Origin: Christensenella sp. UBA1260
Lineage (GTDB): Bacteria; Bacillota; Clostridia; Christensenellales; CAG-917
Assembly (NCBI GenBank): GCA_002308155.1
Contig: DBVQ01000044.1
Coordinates: 1 to 8,906, forward strand
Reading direction: 5' to 3'
Length of the DNA stretch: 8,906 nucleotides
Shown: positions 1 to 7,273 of the stretch, piece by piece
Numbering within the stretch: the stretch's first letter is position 1
Layout: each line of letters starts with the position of its first letter
Notes under the pieces: model-generated
Database searches by the model: none
The model's input: only the letters and a program-made list of their open reading frames with translations
Told to the model about the DNA's origin: nothing
Made by a program: the position numbers and the translations under genes

Positions 1-730
1 CGAGCCTCATTGTTATGAGTGAACCGCTGTTCTTTGCAGCTTCCGGCAAAAATACCGCACGTGCCAAGCCGCTTATCAGGCGATTGCGCTCGGGAAAATG
101 ATATTGAAGCGGTTTCGCGCCGAGCGGATACTCGCTGACAAGCAAGCCGTCGTTTTGCAGTATGCTGTCGTAGAGCCCTTTGTGCTCCGCAGGATAGACG
201 ACGTCCAACCCGCAGGCAAAAACTGCTATCGTCTTGTTGGAAGTTGAAACGCACGCCTTGTGCGCCGTTGCGTCTATGCCTCTTGCAAATCCCGACACCA
301 CGACGAGCCCCGCATCTGCAAACTCGCGAGCAAACTCGTCTGCGATTTTAAAGCCGTATCTCGTTGGTTTTCTCGTGCCGACAACTGCAATTGAATCAAG
401 ATTCAAACACTCCTTGTTGCCCTTCAAAAACAGCACTTGCGGCTTGTCGTAAATCTCAGAGAGATTTGTGGGATAATCGTCGTCCAAAAACGTGATATAG
501 TCAACGCCGTGCACCTCCAAGTCCTTTTCAATACTGTCAATTTTGCCTATGTTTTCAAAAAACTCGGTTGCGGCTTCGTCGCCAAGCACCTTGAAAACCG
601 TCTCCTTTGCATCGGGAGACATTATTTCGTTTACGTCTGCAACCATATCCAAAAGACTTGTCTTTTTCTTCAAGGCAAGCTCTTGAACGCAGGCGAGCGC
701 AAGCAAAATGTGGTCTTCAAAAGTTCTCAT
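1..730 (-). CDS. dprA: DNA processing protein DprA (Smf), 3' end cut by window edge
   Basis: DprA binds incoming single-stranded DNA during natural transformation and loads RecA; the gene is also widespread in non-competent bacteria. The 243 visible residues carry the family's Rossmann-like signatures in order: VVGTRKPTRYG, then VVSGFARGIDATAHKA, then AVFACGLDVVYP, then VSEYPLG and FPERNRLISGLA, and finally the start of the SGSLIT motif at the window edge. The N-terminal part looks like the usual helical SAM-like region. The start is the ATG at 730-728, which overlaps the comM stop as TGATG, so the two are probably translationally coupled; only a weak AGGA lies about 10 bases upstream, inside comM. 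The reading frame is open throughout. The missing part would be the C-terminal end of the Rossmann domain and any winged-helix domain. The identity is seen directly in the motifs; a role in transformation in this organism is inferred from the family. Confidence 0.95.
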   Translation of the reverse strand, partial: MRTFEDHILLALACVQELALKKKTSLLDMVADVNEIMSPDAKETVFKVLGDEAATEFFENIGKIDSIEKDLEVHGVDYITFLDDDYPTNLSEIYDKPQVLFLKGNKECLNLDSIAVVGTRKPTRYGFKIADEFAREFADAGLVVVSGFARGIDATAHKACVSTSNKTIAVFACGLDVVYPAEHKGLYDSILQNDGLLVSEYPLGAKPLQYHFPERNRLISGLARAVFLPEAAKNSGSLITMRL

Positions 731-2256
731 CAGCTGTATTTCCTGTCAAGTCCGCGATATTGAATCGCCTCTGCAATGTGTTTTGGTTGTATATCGGGTG
801 CGCCTTCCATGTCCGCGATTGTGCGTGCGACCTTCAATATTCGCGTAGTACCGCGCGCGGAAAGGTTGAGCCTCTCAAACGCCTTGGAAAGCAGACGCTC
901 GGAATCCTTGTCAATCTTGCAATACTTGTTGATTTGTGCGGAAGACATCTCCGCATTGGTCAAAATGCCATCGTTTGCAAAGCGTTTGCGCTGAATATCG
1001 CGCACTGCGTTTATTCTCTGCTTTATAATTTCGGACGTCTCCGCTTCACCTTTTGTCCTAAACTCGTCAAAAGTTATGTTGTCAACTTCAATTTGCAAGT
1101 CAATTCTGTCCATAAGCGGACCCGAGAGTTTGGACACGTAGTTGTGAATCTGCTGAGGCGTGCAATGGCAAATCTGCGTTTTTGAGCCATAATTGCCGCA
1201 AGGACACGGGTTCATTGACGCGATGAGCATAAAGTTTGCGGGATATTCAACACTCTGCGACACTCTTGACACCGTCACTTTGCGGTCTTCAAGAGGTTGT
1301 CTGAGCGTTTCAAGCGCGTGACGCGAATATTCCGGCATTTCATCAAGGAAAAGCACGCCGTGATTTGCAAGGCTGACTTCGCCCGGCTTTGCCTTTGCGC
1401 CGCCGCCTACTAGTGCGGGAACAGTCGTCGTATGGTGCGGAGTCCTGAAAGGTCTTGTTGTCACGATGCCCACACTGCTGTCCAGTATGCCCGCGACGCT
1501 GTGCACCTTGGTCACTTCAACCGCCTCGTCAAAAGTCATCTCAGGCATAATCGTCGGCACGCACTTTGCAAGCATAGTTTTGCCCGCGCCAGGAGGACCG
1601 ATCATAAGCACGTTATGCCCGCCTGCGACCGCGATTTCAAGCGCGCGTTTGGCAATCGCTTGTCCTTTTACATCCGCAAAATCAATGCCGTAGCCGTGTG
1701 TTTGGCAGGTGGATTGATAACTGGACGTTTCAACGGGCGCAATCTCCTCGCCTTGCAAGAAGTCAACGACTTGCCTCAGGTTTTCAAGCGCATAAACCTC
1801 TATGCCGTCAATATAACTTGCCTCTTGTTCGTTGTCCTTTGGAATGACAAATCTCTTCTCGCCGTTTTGAAGCGCGGAGATGAGAATAGGCATAATGCCG
1901 TTTACGTGGCGAAGTTTGCCGTCAAGTGAAAGCTCGCCCACAAAGACATAGTCCTTGTATCTTCTGCCCTCAACTTGGTCGGATGCGCAAAGTATGCCAA
2001 GAGCTATCGGCAAATCAAAAGACGGACCTTCCTTCTTTGTGTCGGCAGGCGCAAGATTGACGGTTATTCTCTTTGTAGGATAAAAATAGCCGCTGTTCTT
2101 TATTGCAGAACGAACGCGCTCCTTGCTCTCCTTTGTTGCAGTTGATGCAAGCCCAACAAGCTCATAGCCTGGCAAACCGGAATTGATGTCAACTTCAACA
2201 TCAACAGCATATCCGGCAAGTCCATCAAGTGTGTAGCTCTTTATCTTTGCAAGCAT
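730..2256 (-). CDS. comM: ComM/YifB family Mg-chelatase-like AAA+ ATPase
   Basis: A 508-residue protein of normal family length. Residues 1-165 form the LonC-like N-terminal domain (begins MLAKIKSYTLDGL, with NLAPAD near 67-72). The AAA+ core follows, with Walker A GPPGAGKT at 220-227, the RTPHHTT motif at 271-277 and Walker B VLFLDE at 301-306. A Cys-rich NPCPCGN at 349-355 and CHC at 363-365 follow, and the C-terminal Mg-chelatase-type helical domain ends with RGLDRKYS. In characterised relatives ComM is a hexameric helicase that promotes branch migration during integration of transforming DNA. The start ATG (2256-2254) is preceded by GGGTGG at 2261-2266, a usable ribosome binding site. It is the first gene of a two-gene unit with dprA, with a one-base overlap. 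No truncation or missing catalytic residue is visible. The family call is certain; a competence role here is inferred. Confidence 0.95.
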   Translation of the reverse strand: MLAKIKSYTLDGLAGYAVDVEVDINSGLPGYELVGLASTATKESKERVRSAIKNSGYFYPTKRITVNLAPADTKKEGPSFDLPIALGILCASDQVEGRRYKDYVFVGELSLDGKLRHVNGIMPILISALQNGEKRFVIPKDNEQEASYIDGIEVYALENLRQVVDFLQGEEIAPVETSSYQSTCQTHGYGIDFADVKGQAIAKRALEIAVAGGHNVLMIGPPGAGKTMLAKCVPTIMPEMTFDEAVEVTKVHSVAGILDSSVGIVTTRPFRTPHHTTTVPALVGGGAKAKPGEVSLANHGVLFLDEMPEYSRHALETLRQPLEDRKVTVSRVSQSVEYPANFMLIASMNPCPCGNYGSKTQICHCTPQQIHNYVSKLSGPLMDRIDLQIEVDNITFDEFRTKGEAETSEIIKQRINAVRDIQRKRFANDGILTNAEMSSAQINKYCKIDKDSERLLSKAFERLNLSARGTTRILKVARTIADMEGAPDIQPKHIAEAIQYRGLDRKYS

Positions 2257-2288
2257 TTTGCCACCCTATATATTTATAATATCAATTG

Positions 2289-2317
2289 ATTCTATCATAA
2301 AGGAAACAAAAACGCAA
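2289..2317 (-). promoter_or_regulatory. candidate sigma-A promoter for comM-dprA
   Basis: Read on the minus strand, TTGCGT (2317-2312) is followed after 17 bases by TAGAAT (2294-2289), which matches the -10 consensus in 5 of 6 positions. The -35 element is poor, with only TTG matching. It lies 33 bases upstream of the comM start and downstream of the terminator at 2406-2436, as expected for an independent comM-dprA transcript. This is a motif match only. Confidence 0.35.
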
Positions 2318-2405
2318 TAGGAAAACGCCTCTCAAAAAACAAAGTTTTCAATCACATTTTTCAAGCAATTTTCCCGTTTAGATTGCTCAAAACCCGTCAT
2401 TTTTG

Positions 2406-2436
2406 ACAAAATAAAAACACGCATTGTGTTGCGTGC
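2406..2436 (-). terminator. intrinsic terminator after the SipW-like signal peptidase gene
   Basis: The arms CACGCA (2418-2423) and TGCGTG (2430-2435) form a 6-bp stem around a six-base loop. Read on the minus strand the stem is followed by TTTTTATTTT, the U-tract of a Rho-independent terminator. It lies about 45 bases past the stop codon of the peptidase gene and separates it from comM. Confidence 0.75.
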
Positions 2437-2479
2437 TTATAAAAATATTTTTTTGCAAACCTCAAAAGTTGTGGTTTTC

Positions 2480-3271
2480 TTAGGCTTTTTCTTCGTTTGA
2501 AGGCTCGGCGTCTTCCTTGCTATCGCCAATACTTCCTTCTTCCGTTTTGTCATCCGTTTGTTTCAAGTATTCTTCAAGCAGACGCTTTTTGTCTTCCTCA
2601 GTCAAGCTGTCAAGATTTGTACCGTTTTCAAGGGCTTTTTTCTTTTCTTCCTCGCGGGCAATTTCTGCCTTGTCCTTGACGTAGCCGACAATAAACAAAA
2701 TCATGACAATAATCATCGGCAGAGCAATCAAAACAACATAGCCGTACCACTTGGACAGGAAGTTCCTGAGCCCACCAATAAACTTTGATGTTTTGACATA
2801 TTTTGCCTTGACGTCTTGTGGTTTGAGTTCCCACTCGTCAATCTCCTCCGTCGCAGACGGAGAGTATGTGGGATTGTATTTGTCGCCCTCGGTTTTTATA
2901 TACTTGATTGAGCCGTCTTCGTTGCGTTCAATGTGCACAATTCTGTGCGTTTCATTGTAGCCTTTGAGTGCCCCGCTCGGCGCGATAAATGTGATTATGT
3001 CGCCCTCGGCAAGTTCATTCTCGCTCTTCACTGCTTTTGACAAAATAACACTGCCTGGCTCAATTGTCGGCGTCATACTGTCAGTGACGACGTCATACAT
3101 ATAATAGCCAAAGATTTTGCTGTCTTGTCCATTCTTTTTTTGTATGAACATCATGGCAACAATCGCAATCAAACCAACAAATATCAAAGCAACAATAATC
3201 GTGGATACGATATTGTAAATCTTTCTTGCTTTTGTCATTTTATGCTTTGTTTTTTCTGCCATAATATTCAT
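2480..3271 (-). CDS. SipW-like (archaeal/ER-type, S26B) signal peptidase I with charged C-terminal tail
   Basis: This 263-residue membrane protease-like protein probably removes signal peptides from a limited set of exported proteins. A membrane segment spans about 20-43. It is followed by the catalytic-serine box VVTDSMTPTIEPGS (61-74) with Ser65 as nucleophile. The second box THRIVHIE carries His109, the general base of the SipW/ER-type Ser-His enzymes, in place of the Lys of bacterial LepB. The conserved acidic motif appears as TEGDKYNP (127-134). A second membrane segment lies at about 177-197, and the last 65 residues are a highly charged E/K/D tail. The ATG at 3271 has no recognisable Shine-Dalgarno sequence; later starts at Met4 or Met12 do no better. 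It lies 83 bases after the DUF2357 gene and may share its transcript. In SipW systems the partner substrates are often neighbours, but none is visible here. The enzyme class is clear; the substrate is unknown. Confidence 0.85.
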   Translation of the reverse strand: MNIMAEKTKHKMTKARKIYNIVSTIIVALIFVGLIAIVAMMFIQKKNGQDSKIFGYYMYDVVTDSMTPTIEPGSVILSKAVKSENELAEGDIITFIAPSGALKGYNETHRIVHIERNEDGSIKYIKTEGDKYNPTYSPSATEEIDEWELKPQDVKAKYVKTSKFIGGLRNFLSKWYGYVVLIALPMIIVMILFIVGYVKDKAEIAREEEKKKALENGTNLDSLTEEDKKRLLEEYLKQTDDKTEEGSIGDSKEDAEPSNEEKA

Positions 3272-3273
3272 TT

Positions 3274-3296
3274 TTGATATATCAAAGATATATCAA
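3274..3296. repeat. perfect 23-bp palindrome directly upstream of the signal peptidase start
   Basis: TTGATATATC (3274-3283), spacer AAA, GATATATCAA (3287-3296). Each arm contains the self-palindromic octamer GATATATC. It begins only two bases upstream of the ATG at 3271. It could be an operator or an RNA hairpin over the start; the AT-rich stem would be weak as RNA. A possible minus-strand -35 (TTGAAA, 3313-3308) would place the -10 region inside the palindrome. The role is inferred. Confidence 0.5.
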
Positions 3297-3317
3297 TTTT
3301 TGTCATTTTTCAATATA

Positions 3318-3342
3318 ATTGCGACACAAAAAGTGTCGCAAT
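3318..3342. terminator. strong hairpin between the DUF2357 and signal peptidase genes (possible weak terminator)
   Basis: ATTGCGACAC (3318-3327) and GTGTCGCAAT (3333-3342) form a perfect 10-bp stem with a five-base loop, 12 bases past the stop codon of the DUF2357 gene. On the minus strand it is followed by TATATTGAAAAA rather than a clean U-tract, so it is a poor classical terminator. It could instead slow transcription or protect a processed 3' end. The stem itself is certain; its role is not. Confidence 0.45.
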
Positions 3343-3354
3343 AATTGTTGTTTA

Positions 3355-5808
3355 TCAAAAGCTCCATGGATCGTCAAGTCCGCTTATTCCACCAACCTGA
3401 ACTTTGTTTTCATCCACCGCGGTTATGTTCTTTGCTTTGCCGCTTGGCTTGGAATATTTTTGATTGGCTGTTGTCGGCGAAATTGTCGGTTCGCTCGCTC
3501 CCTCCGCCTTTGGAGTGCGTGGTTTGCGCGGCTTCTTCGGCTTCTCTTCCGCTTGCACTTCCGGTTCTGCCTTTGGTTCTTCTTGAGGCACAATCGGAGT
3601 TTCGTCTGCTGTTTCAGGAACCTTTGGCTCATCCTCTACCGGCTTTGGCTTTGGAGTACGCGGCTTTCTTGGTTTCTTTGGCTTTTCTTCCTGTTTTTCA
3701 GGCTCTTTTTCATCCTTATTTTCAGCCGCTTTCTGCTTGGAAGCTTTCTCTGCCAAGTTGGATGTGGATATCTTGCCTTCGCCCCACGGCGCGAGTCCTA
3801 AATCTCCACGGAGATTTATGCCGCCCACGTGCGACTTGCTTGCGTCGCCCGGATTGATGTTTTCATAAAGCGCGACGGATGATGCGTTGCCGCTCCATGG
3901 ATCAATTGAAGATTCCTCTTTAGATATACGGATTTTTTGCTTTCTTTGGCTCTTTGGCTTTGGTTGAGGTTGCTCTTCAACAACTTCATTTTGCACTTGT
4001 TGAGGCTCTTCCTTTTCCTCTTCCTCAGCAGGTTCGGCGTATTTCGGGAAATGCATATTCTCTTCGCCTTCAATCGGCATAAGAGCATCAAGCCTGTCAA
4101 GACCTTGGTCAATCTTCTTGTTCTTCTTCTTGCGTTTCTTGTTTTCCTCTTCCATTGCGGCAATCTCTTTTTGGACGCCCTCAATGTCAGGATTGTCAAG
4201 ATCAAGACGCTCGTTCTTGTTGACAAGAAGCTTCTTGGCTTCTTCACGCGCGCGCAATCTCTTTTCTTCCTCTATCTTTGCACGTTGTGCCGCAAACGGA
4301 TCCACGCCAAAGTAGACGGAGTCTTCCGGCTTCATAGCGCCGCTGATAATGTCGTCGCGTTGCTTTCTGAACGCCGCCGCACGCTTCTCGATATCGAGTT
4401 TTCTTCTGCGGATACGTTCTTGTCTGTCTCTCTCTTCGAGTTCTTCCTGCTTTATACGTCTATATGCGGTCAAGCAGCGGTCAATTGCATCCTTGACACG
4501 TATAATCTCTTCTTGTTTGATTTTGTCGCCGTCAGGACGTTTGAAGAGCTTTCTGACCTCAAACAAGTGTTGGTCAAACTTGTCTGCGTCCGGCTCAAGG
4601 TCAGGTTGATCGTCCATATCTTTTGGCGGAAGCTCTTTGAACTTCTCCACTTCGACGACCTTTTCGACCACAACTTCCTTTTCAACGATCTTTTCGACTT
4701 CAACCTCTTCCTTCTCCTTTTCTTCAGGTGGCGGAGGTTCGATTTCGGTCTCTGCTTCGTTGTTTTCGGTTGGTTTGACTTCTTCAACCTTCTCTTCTTC
4801 GTCTTGGTCTTTGATCTCGTTGTCAAGCTTTTGAGCATATTCGTCGCGGTCGATTTGGTCTTTTTGGAAGTCCATATCGCCAACGCGCAAGAAGTCCGCA
4901 AACTCCTTGTCTTCCATGTCCATATCCGTCTCAAACTGGTCGTAGATGCTCTCAAAAAGCATGGTGTTCAAAGTCACCATGTCTCTTATACGGTCAGCAT
5001 CTGCAGTTTCAACCGAGATTTCTTCGACTTCGTCGGATGTGGAAAAACCTGCCGTCGCGTTGTACGTCTCAATAAATTGCCACAAAGTAAGAGCTTTTTT
5101 GAAGTTTGGCTCTTTCAAAATGACGTTCGTACGCATAATAGGCGGGCGCACGGGCGCGGAGTTTCTCATTGATTTTGCAAATGACGAAGACAAGAAGTCC
5201 GTGATGATGCGGTCGATCTTTGCAACACGCTCGATCTTGGTGAGCGTATCTGGGTCAAGACGCATGACTTCGTCAAATGAAAGCTGCGCGAGATACTCTG
5301 TGCGATAGGTGATTTTTTTGCTTGGAAGATTGAAACGAGACTCGATTTCAAGATCAAGAACGTCCTGCGTCGCCGATGCGCGTTTGATCTTGTCGTAGCG
5401 CATCGTGACGAAGTCTTTGAGCTTCAAAAGAAGCGTATAAATAAATCTGTTTTCGTAGATTTCAAAGGATTCTTCCTTTGTGATGTTGAGGATTTTACTC
5501 GGCGTAACACTGCCGTCCTTGTCAACCTTTGAAATCATATTTGTGTGCTGAGCAAGGTATTTGACTGATTCGGTTGAAATACTTCTTGCAAGCGAAACGT
5601 CAACAATATCTTCTTCTTGAACGATGAATTTTCTTGGGTTACGGACGATAGTATCAAGGTTAGGCAAAATCTCTTCAATTGTGTCAATCCAGTCAATAGA
5701 AATATCTTGGATAAGACGTTTTTTAGAGAGCTTTACTTCACTCGCACCCTTGTTGACGCGTTTTCTGAATTGCTCATAAAAGTCCTCTCCATTCGAGAAC
5801 GTTGACAA
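3355..5808 (-). CDS. DUF2357-family (McrC-N-like) protein with long charged repeat tail; start interrupted by apparent frameshift
   Basis: The open frame gives 817 residues if read from a TTG at 5808. Residues about 45-250 resemble the DUF2357 domain that partners McrB-like ATPases: NPRKFIVQEED, ISTESVKYLAQHT, then EESFEIYENRFIYTLL (about 112-127), followed by helices to about 295. I see no PD-(D/E)XK nuclease motif after it, although many DUF2357 proteins have one. From about 320 onward the protein is low-complexity: an E/V/K stretch (363-392), a long basic/acidic helix (435-490), more K/E-rich coils (505-560), and a P/K/R-rich end. EEKPKKPRKPRTPK occurs twice (707-720, 754-767). DPWS occurs at 636-639 and again at the extreme C-terminus (DDPWSF), and VGGI occurs at 661-664 and 805-808. 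The TTG has no ribosome binding site; an ATG at 5861 in another frame is the likelier start (see 5809-5861). It lies downstream of the AAA+ gene. The family call rests on resemblance, not a search, and the function is unknown. Confidence 0.65.
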   Translation of the reverse strand: MSTFSNGEDFYEQFRKRVNKGASEVKLSKKRLIQDISIDWIDTIEEILPNLDTIVRNPRKFIVQEEDIVDVSLARSISTESVKYLAQHTNMISKVDKDGSVTPSKILNITKEESFEIYENRFIYTLLLKLKDFVTMRYDKIKRASATQDVLDLEIESRFNLPSKKITYRTEYLAQLSFDEVMRLDPDTLTKIERVAKIDRIITDFLSSSFAKSMRNSAPVRPPIMRTNVILKEPNFKKALTLWQFIETYNATAGFSTSDEVEEISVETADADRIRDMVTLNTMLFESIYDQFETDMDMEDKEFADFLRVGDMDFQKDQIDRDEYAQKLDNEIKDQDEEEKVEEVKPTENNEAETEIEPPPPEEKEKEEVEVEKIVEKEVVVEKVVEVEKFKELPPKDMDDQPDLEPDADKFDQHLFEVRKLFKRPDGDKIKQEEIIRVKDAIDRCLTAYRRIKQEELEERDRQERIRRRKLDIEKRAAAFRKQRDDIISGAMKPEDSVYFGVDPFAAQRAKIEEEKRLRAREEAKKLLVNKNERLDLDNPDIEGVQKEIAAMEEENKKRKKKNKKIDQGLDRLDALMPIEGEENMHFPKYAEPAEEEEKEEPQQVQNEVVEEQPQPKPKSQRKQKIRISKEESSIDPWSGNASSVALYENINPGDASKSHVGGINLRGDLGLAPWGEGKISTSNLAEKASKQKAAENKDEKEPEKQEEKPKKPRKPRTPKPKPVEDEPKVPETADETPIVPQEEPKAEPEVQAEEKPKKPRKPRTPKAEGASEPTISPTTANQKYSKPSGKAKNITAVDENKVQVGGISGLDDPWSF

Positions 5809-5861
5809 TTCTTTTTAGCATATTGCTTATAAACGTCGCGTGTTATCTTATTTTCGGACAT
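5809..5861 (-). pseudogene. probable true 5' end of the DUF2357 gene, out of frame by one base
   Basis: An ATG at 5861-5859 preceded by AAGGGAA (5870-5864) opens a frame reading MSENKITRDVYKQYAKK. Left alone, this frame continues as nonsense and stops at 5735-5733 after 42 codons. If one A is added to the five-A run at 5812-5816 (minus strand), the frame runs directly as AKKELSTFSNGEDFYEQF into the DUF2357 gene. Without it, an in-frame TAA at 5817-5815 blocks any start upstream of the TTG at 5808. A one-base sequencing or assembly loss, a real mutation, or programmed -1 slippage on the A tract would all fit. The heptamer is T-AAA-AAG, not the canonical A-AAA-AAG, which makes programmed slippage less likely. 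Confidence 0.65.
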
Positions 5862-5863
5862 AG

Positions 5864-5870
5864 TTCCCTT
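5864..5870 (-). promoter_or_regulatory. ribosome binding site supporting the ATG at 5861
   Basis: On the minus strand AAGGGAA ends two to three bases before the ATG at 5861. The spacing is short, but this is far better than anything in front of the TTG at 5808, so it helps decide the start of the DUF2357 gene. Confidence 0.5.
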
Positions 5871-5899
5871 TTGAGCAATCTACTGATTGTTTTATATTT

Positions 5900-5941
5900 T
5901 TATACATACAAAGTATGTATAAGATTGACCATAATGTATAA
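5900..5941. repeat. palindrome plus third copy of octamer TTATACAT upstream of the DUF2357 gene
   Basis: TTATACATAC (5900-5909), spacer AAA, GTATGTATAA (5913-5922) is a perfect 10-3-10 inverted repeat. The outer octamer occurs a third time as ATGTATAA at 5934-5941, 19 bases from the previous copy in the same orientation. It sits in the short gap between the AAA+ gene and the DUF2357 gene. There is no U-tract on either strand, so a terminator is unlikely; a set of regulator binding sites is the better guess. The repeats are seen directly and the role is inferred. Confidence 0.5.
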
Positions 5942-5953
5942 TTTCTAAGAGTA

Positions 5954-7240
5954 TTAGAACAACTTTTTAAGTCTATTAATGTACTCTTTGGACTCTTGCA
6001 TTTCCTCTTCGCCAAACAACTCGCTGAGGTACAAAATCAAGCCGTCGATCTCGTCACGGATGTATGACAAGTTGAGGGACTCAAACTTACGGAAGATCTT
6101 GTTGCAGAGGACGTAGTCAAGACCGTCAAGCATACCGCTTGTGCCGCCGCAGCAGCCGCAGTAGGACGGAACGAACTCTTTGAGCTGCTTGACAATACGG
6201 TTACCAAACGCCAAACGGAAGTGTTCGATGACGTAGTCGTCCAGTTTGTTGATCTTGTCGAGGATTTCTTGCGGAACCTGATACTCTGCCTGCGCCTTGT
6301 GGAACTCGTCTTCAAGGTGCGTATAGCTGATGAAGATCGGCTCTTGATACTCTGCCTCAAACGCAATACCTTTACTGTTGATGTTGATAGGCATAGCACG
6401 GTCGTAAACCTTATCTGAGATAGCGAAGGTCGAGTCGTCGTTGTTTGCGGTGCCGACGAACCAGACGTTGTCCGGCACGGTAAGTCTGCCGTTGTCGAAA
6501 AGCTCGGGGTCGTTGTCGGCGGTGTCCGATATGACCTCGATCTTTCTCGATTCAAGCTCGGGAAGCTCGAGCACGGAGAGGAATTCCGCGAAATAATATT
6601 CGACGCGGGCGATATTCATCTCGTCGAGTACGGTTATGAAGACGGCGTCGCTGTCGTTCGCCTCGTAGAGGCGGCAGAGCAGCTCCGTTTCCGTGAAATT
6701 GCCGGTGAATTCGTTGTAATAGCCGAGCATGTCCGTCTTGTCCTTCCACGACGGCTGTACCGGCACGATCGAAGCCTCGTGACGCAAAAATTTTCCGAAA
6801 GCGTACGATAAAGATGTCTTGCCGGTGCCGGAAATGCCCTGCATTATCACGAGCCGGCTGACCGCGAGCGACGAGACGAAGGCGCGTATGACGCTCTCCT
6901 CGTAGTAAAGTCCCATCTCCGACGCCGCGAAATCGCGGAATTTCTCACAAAGCCCCGCGAGCGACACGTTGTCGTCAAAGTGCGGGCGCCCGGCTTTTTT
7001 CCGCTGTTCGTCAAGCGCGCAGAGCCGGCTGAAACGCCTCTTCTCTTTAAGCTTTTTGCGCTCCGCCTCTCTCGCCTTCATGTCGCGGGCGTATTTCAGT
7101 ATCATTATAAGCATCAGCGCGATAAGCGCCGCGAGCAGGATCACGAGATACGCGAACACGGCGCGGTGTCCGGTGAGTATCTGCCATAGCGTGCGGCGCG
7201 TCTGCTCCGACGATGTCAGTGCGTAGTGAAATATCGTCAT
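5954..7240 (-). CDS. membrane-anchored McrB-like AAA+ ATPase
   Basis: This 428-residue P-loop protein has one membrane segment at about 27-50. A very basic stretch (52-83) follows, which predicts that the ATPase part is cytoplasmic. The AAA+ core has Walker A QGISGTGKTS (134-143), Walker B VLDEMN (204-209) and a sensor-1 region GTANNDDST (263-271). The last resembles the McrB signature MNxxDRS, keeping Asn and Asp but lacking its Arg. FGNR (345-348) is a candidate arginine-bearing element. CGCC (361-364) is a small Cys cluster of unknown role. Such motors power a DUF2357/McrC-type partner; that partner gene lies 92 bases downstream (counting from the ATG at 5861), supporting a two-component unit. 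The start ATG has AGAGGAAA (7253-7246) at good spacing and a strong promoter (7302-7274). G+C and codon choice change near residue 270 (about 6410-6480): six of ten serines in 137-270 are TCG, none of nine after that. Nucleotide preference (ATP or GTP) and function are unknown. Confidence 0.82.
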   Translation of the reverse strand: MTIFHYALTSSEQTRRTLWQILTGHRAVFAYLVILLAALIALMLIMILKYARDMKAREAERKKLKEKRRFSRLCALDEQRKKAGRPHFDDNVSLAGLCEKFRDFAASEMGLYYEESVIRAFVSSLAVSRLVIMQGISGTGKTSLSYAFGKFLRHEASIVPVQPSWKDKTDMLGYYNEFTGNFTETELLCRLYEANDSDAVFITVLDEMNIARVEYYFAEFLSVLELPELESRKIEVISDTADNDPELFDNGRLTVPDNVWFVGTANNDDSTFAISDKVYDRAMPININSKGIAFEAEYQEPIFISYTHLEDEFHKAQAEYQVPQEILDKINKLDDYVIEHFRLAFGNRIVKQLKEFVPSYCGCCGGTSGMLDGLDYVLCNKIFRKFESLNLSYIRDEIDGLILYLSELFGEEEMQESKEYINRLKKLF

Positions 7241-7273
7241 AAACGTTTCCTCTGTCGGTTATTTTGTAATCTC

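Noticed and set aside
607..1185. Plus-strand open frame of 192 codons
   Set aside because: It is antisense to comM and dprA, both identified by strong motifs; no independent coding signal was seen.
3937..5172. A 411-codon plus-strand open frame with many Phe, Leu and Val codons
   Set aside because: It lies opposite the K/E-rich tail and part of the DUF2357 gene. Antisense of Lys/Glu-rich codons gives Phe/Leu runs, and there is no ribosome binding site or family resemblance.
5812..5818. Programmed -1 frameshift heptamer (T-AAA-AAG) at the start of the DUF2357 gene
   Set aside because: The first base breaks the canonical A-AAA-AAG pattern, the A run is only five long, and no stimulating stem or internal Shine-Dalgarno is evident. 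A lost A is the simpler explanation.
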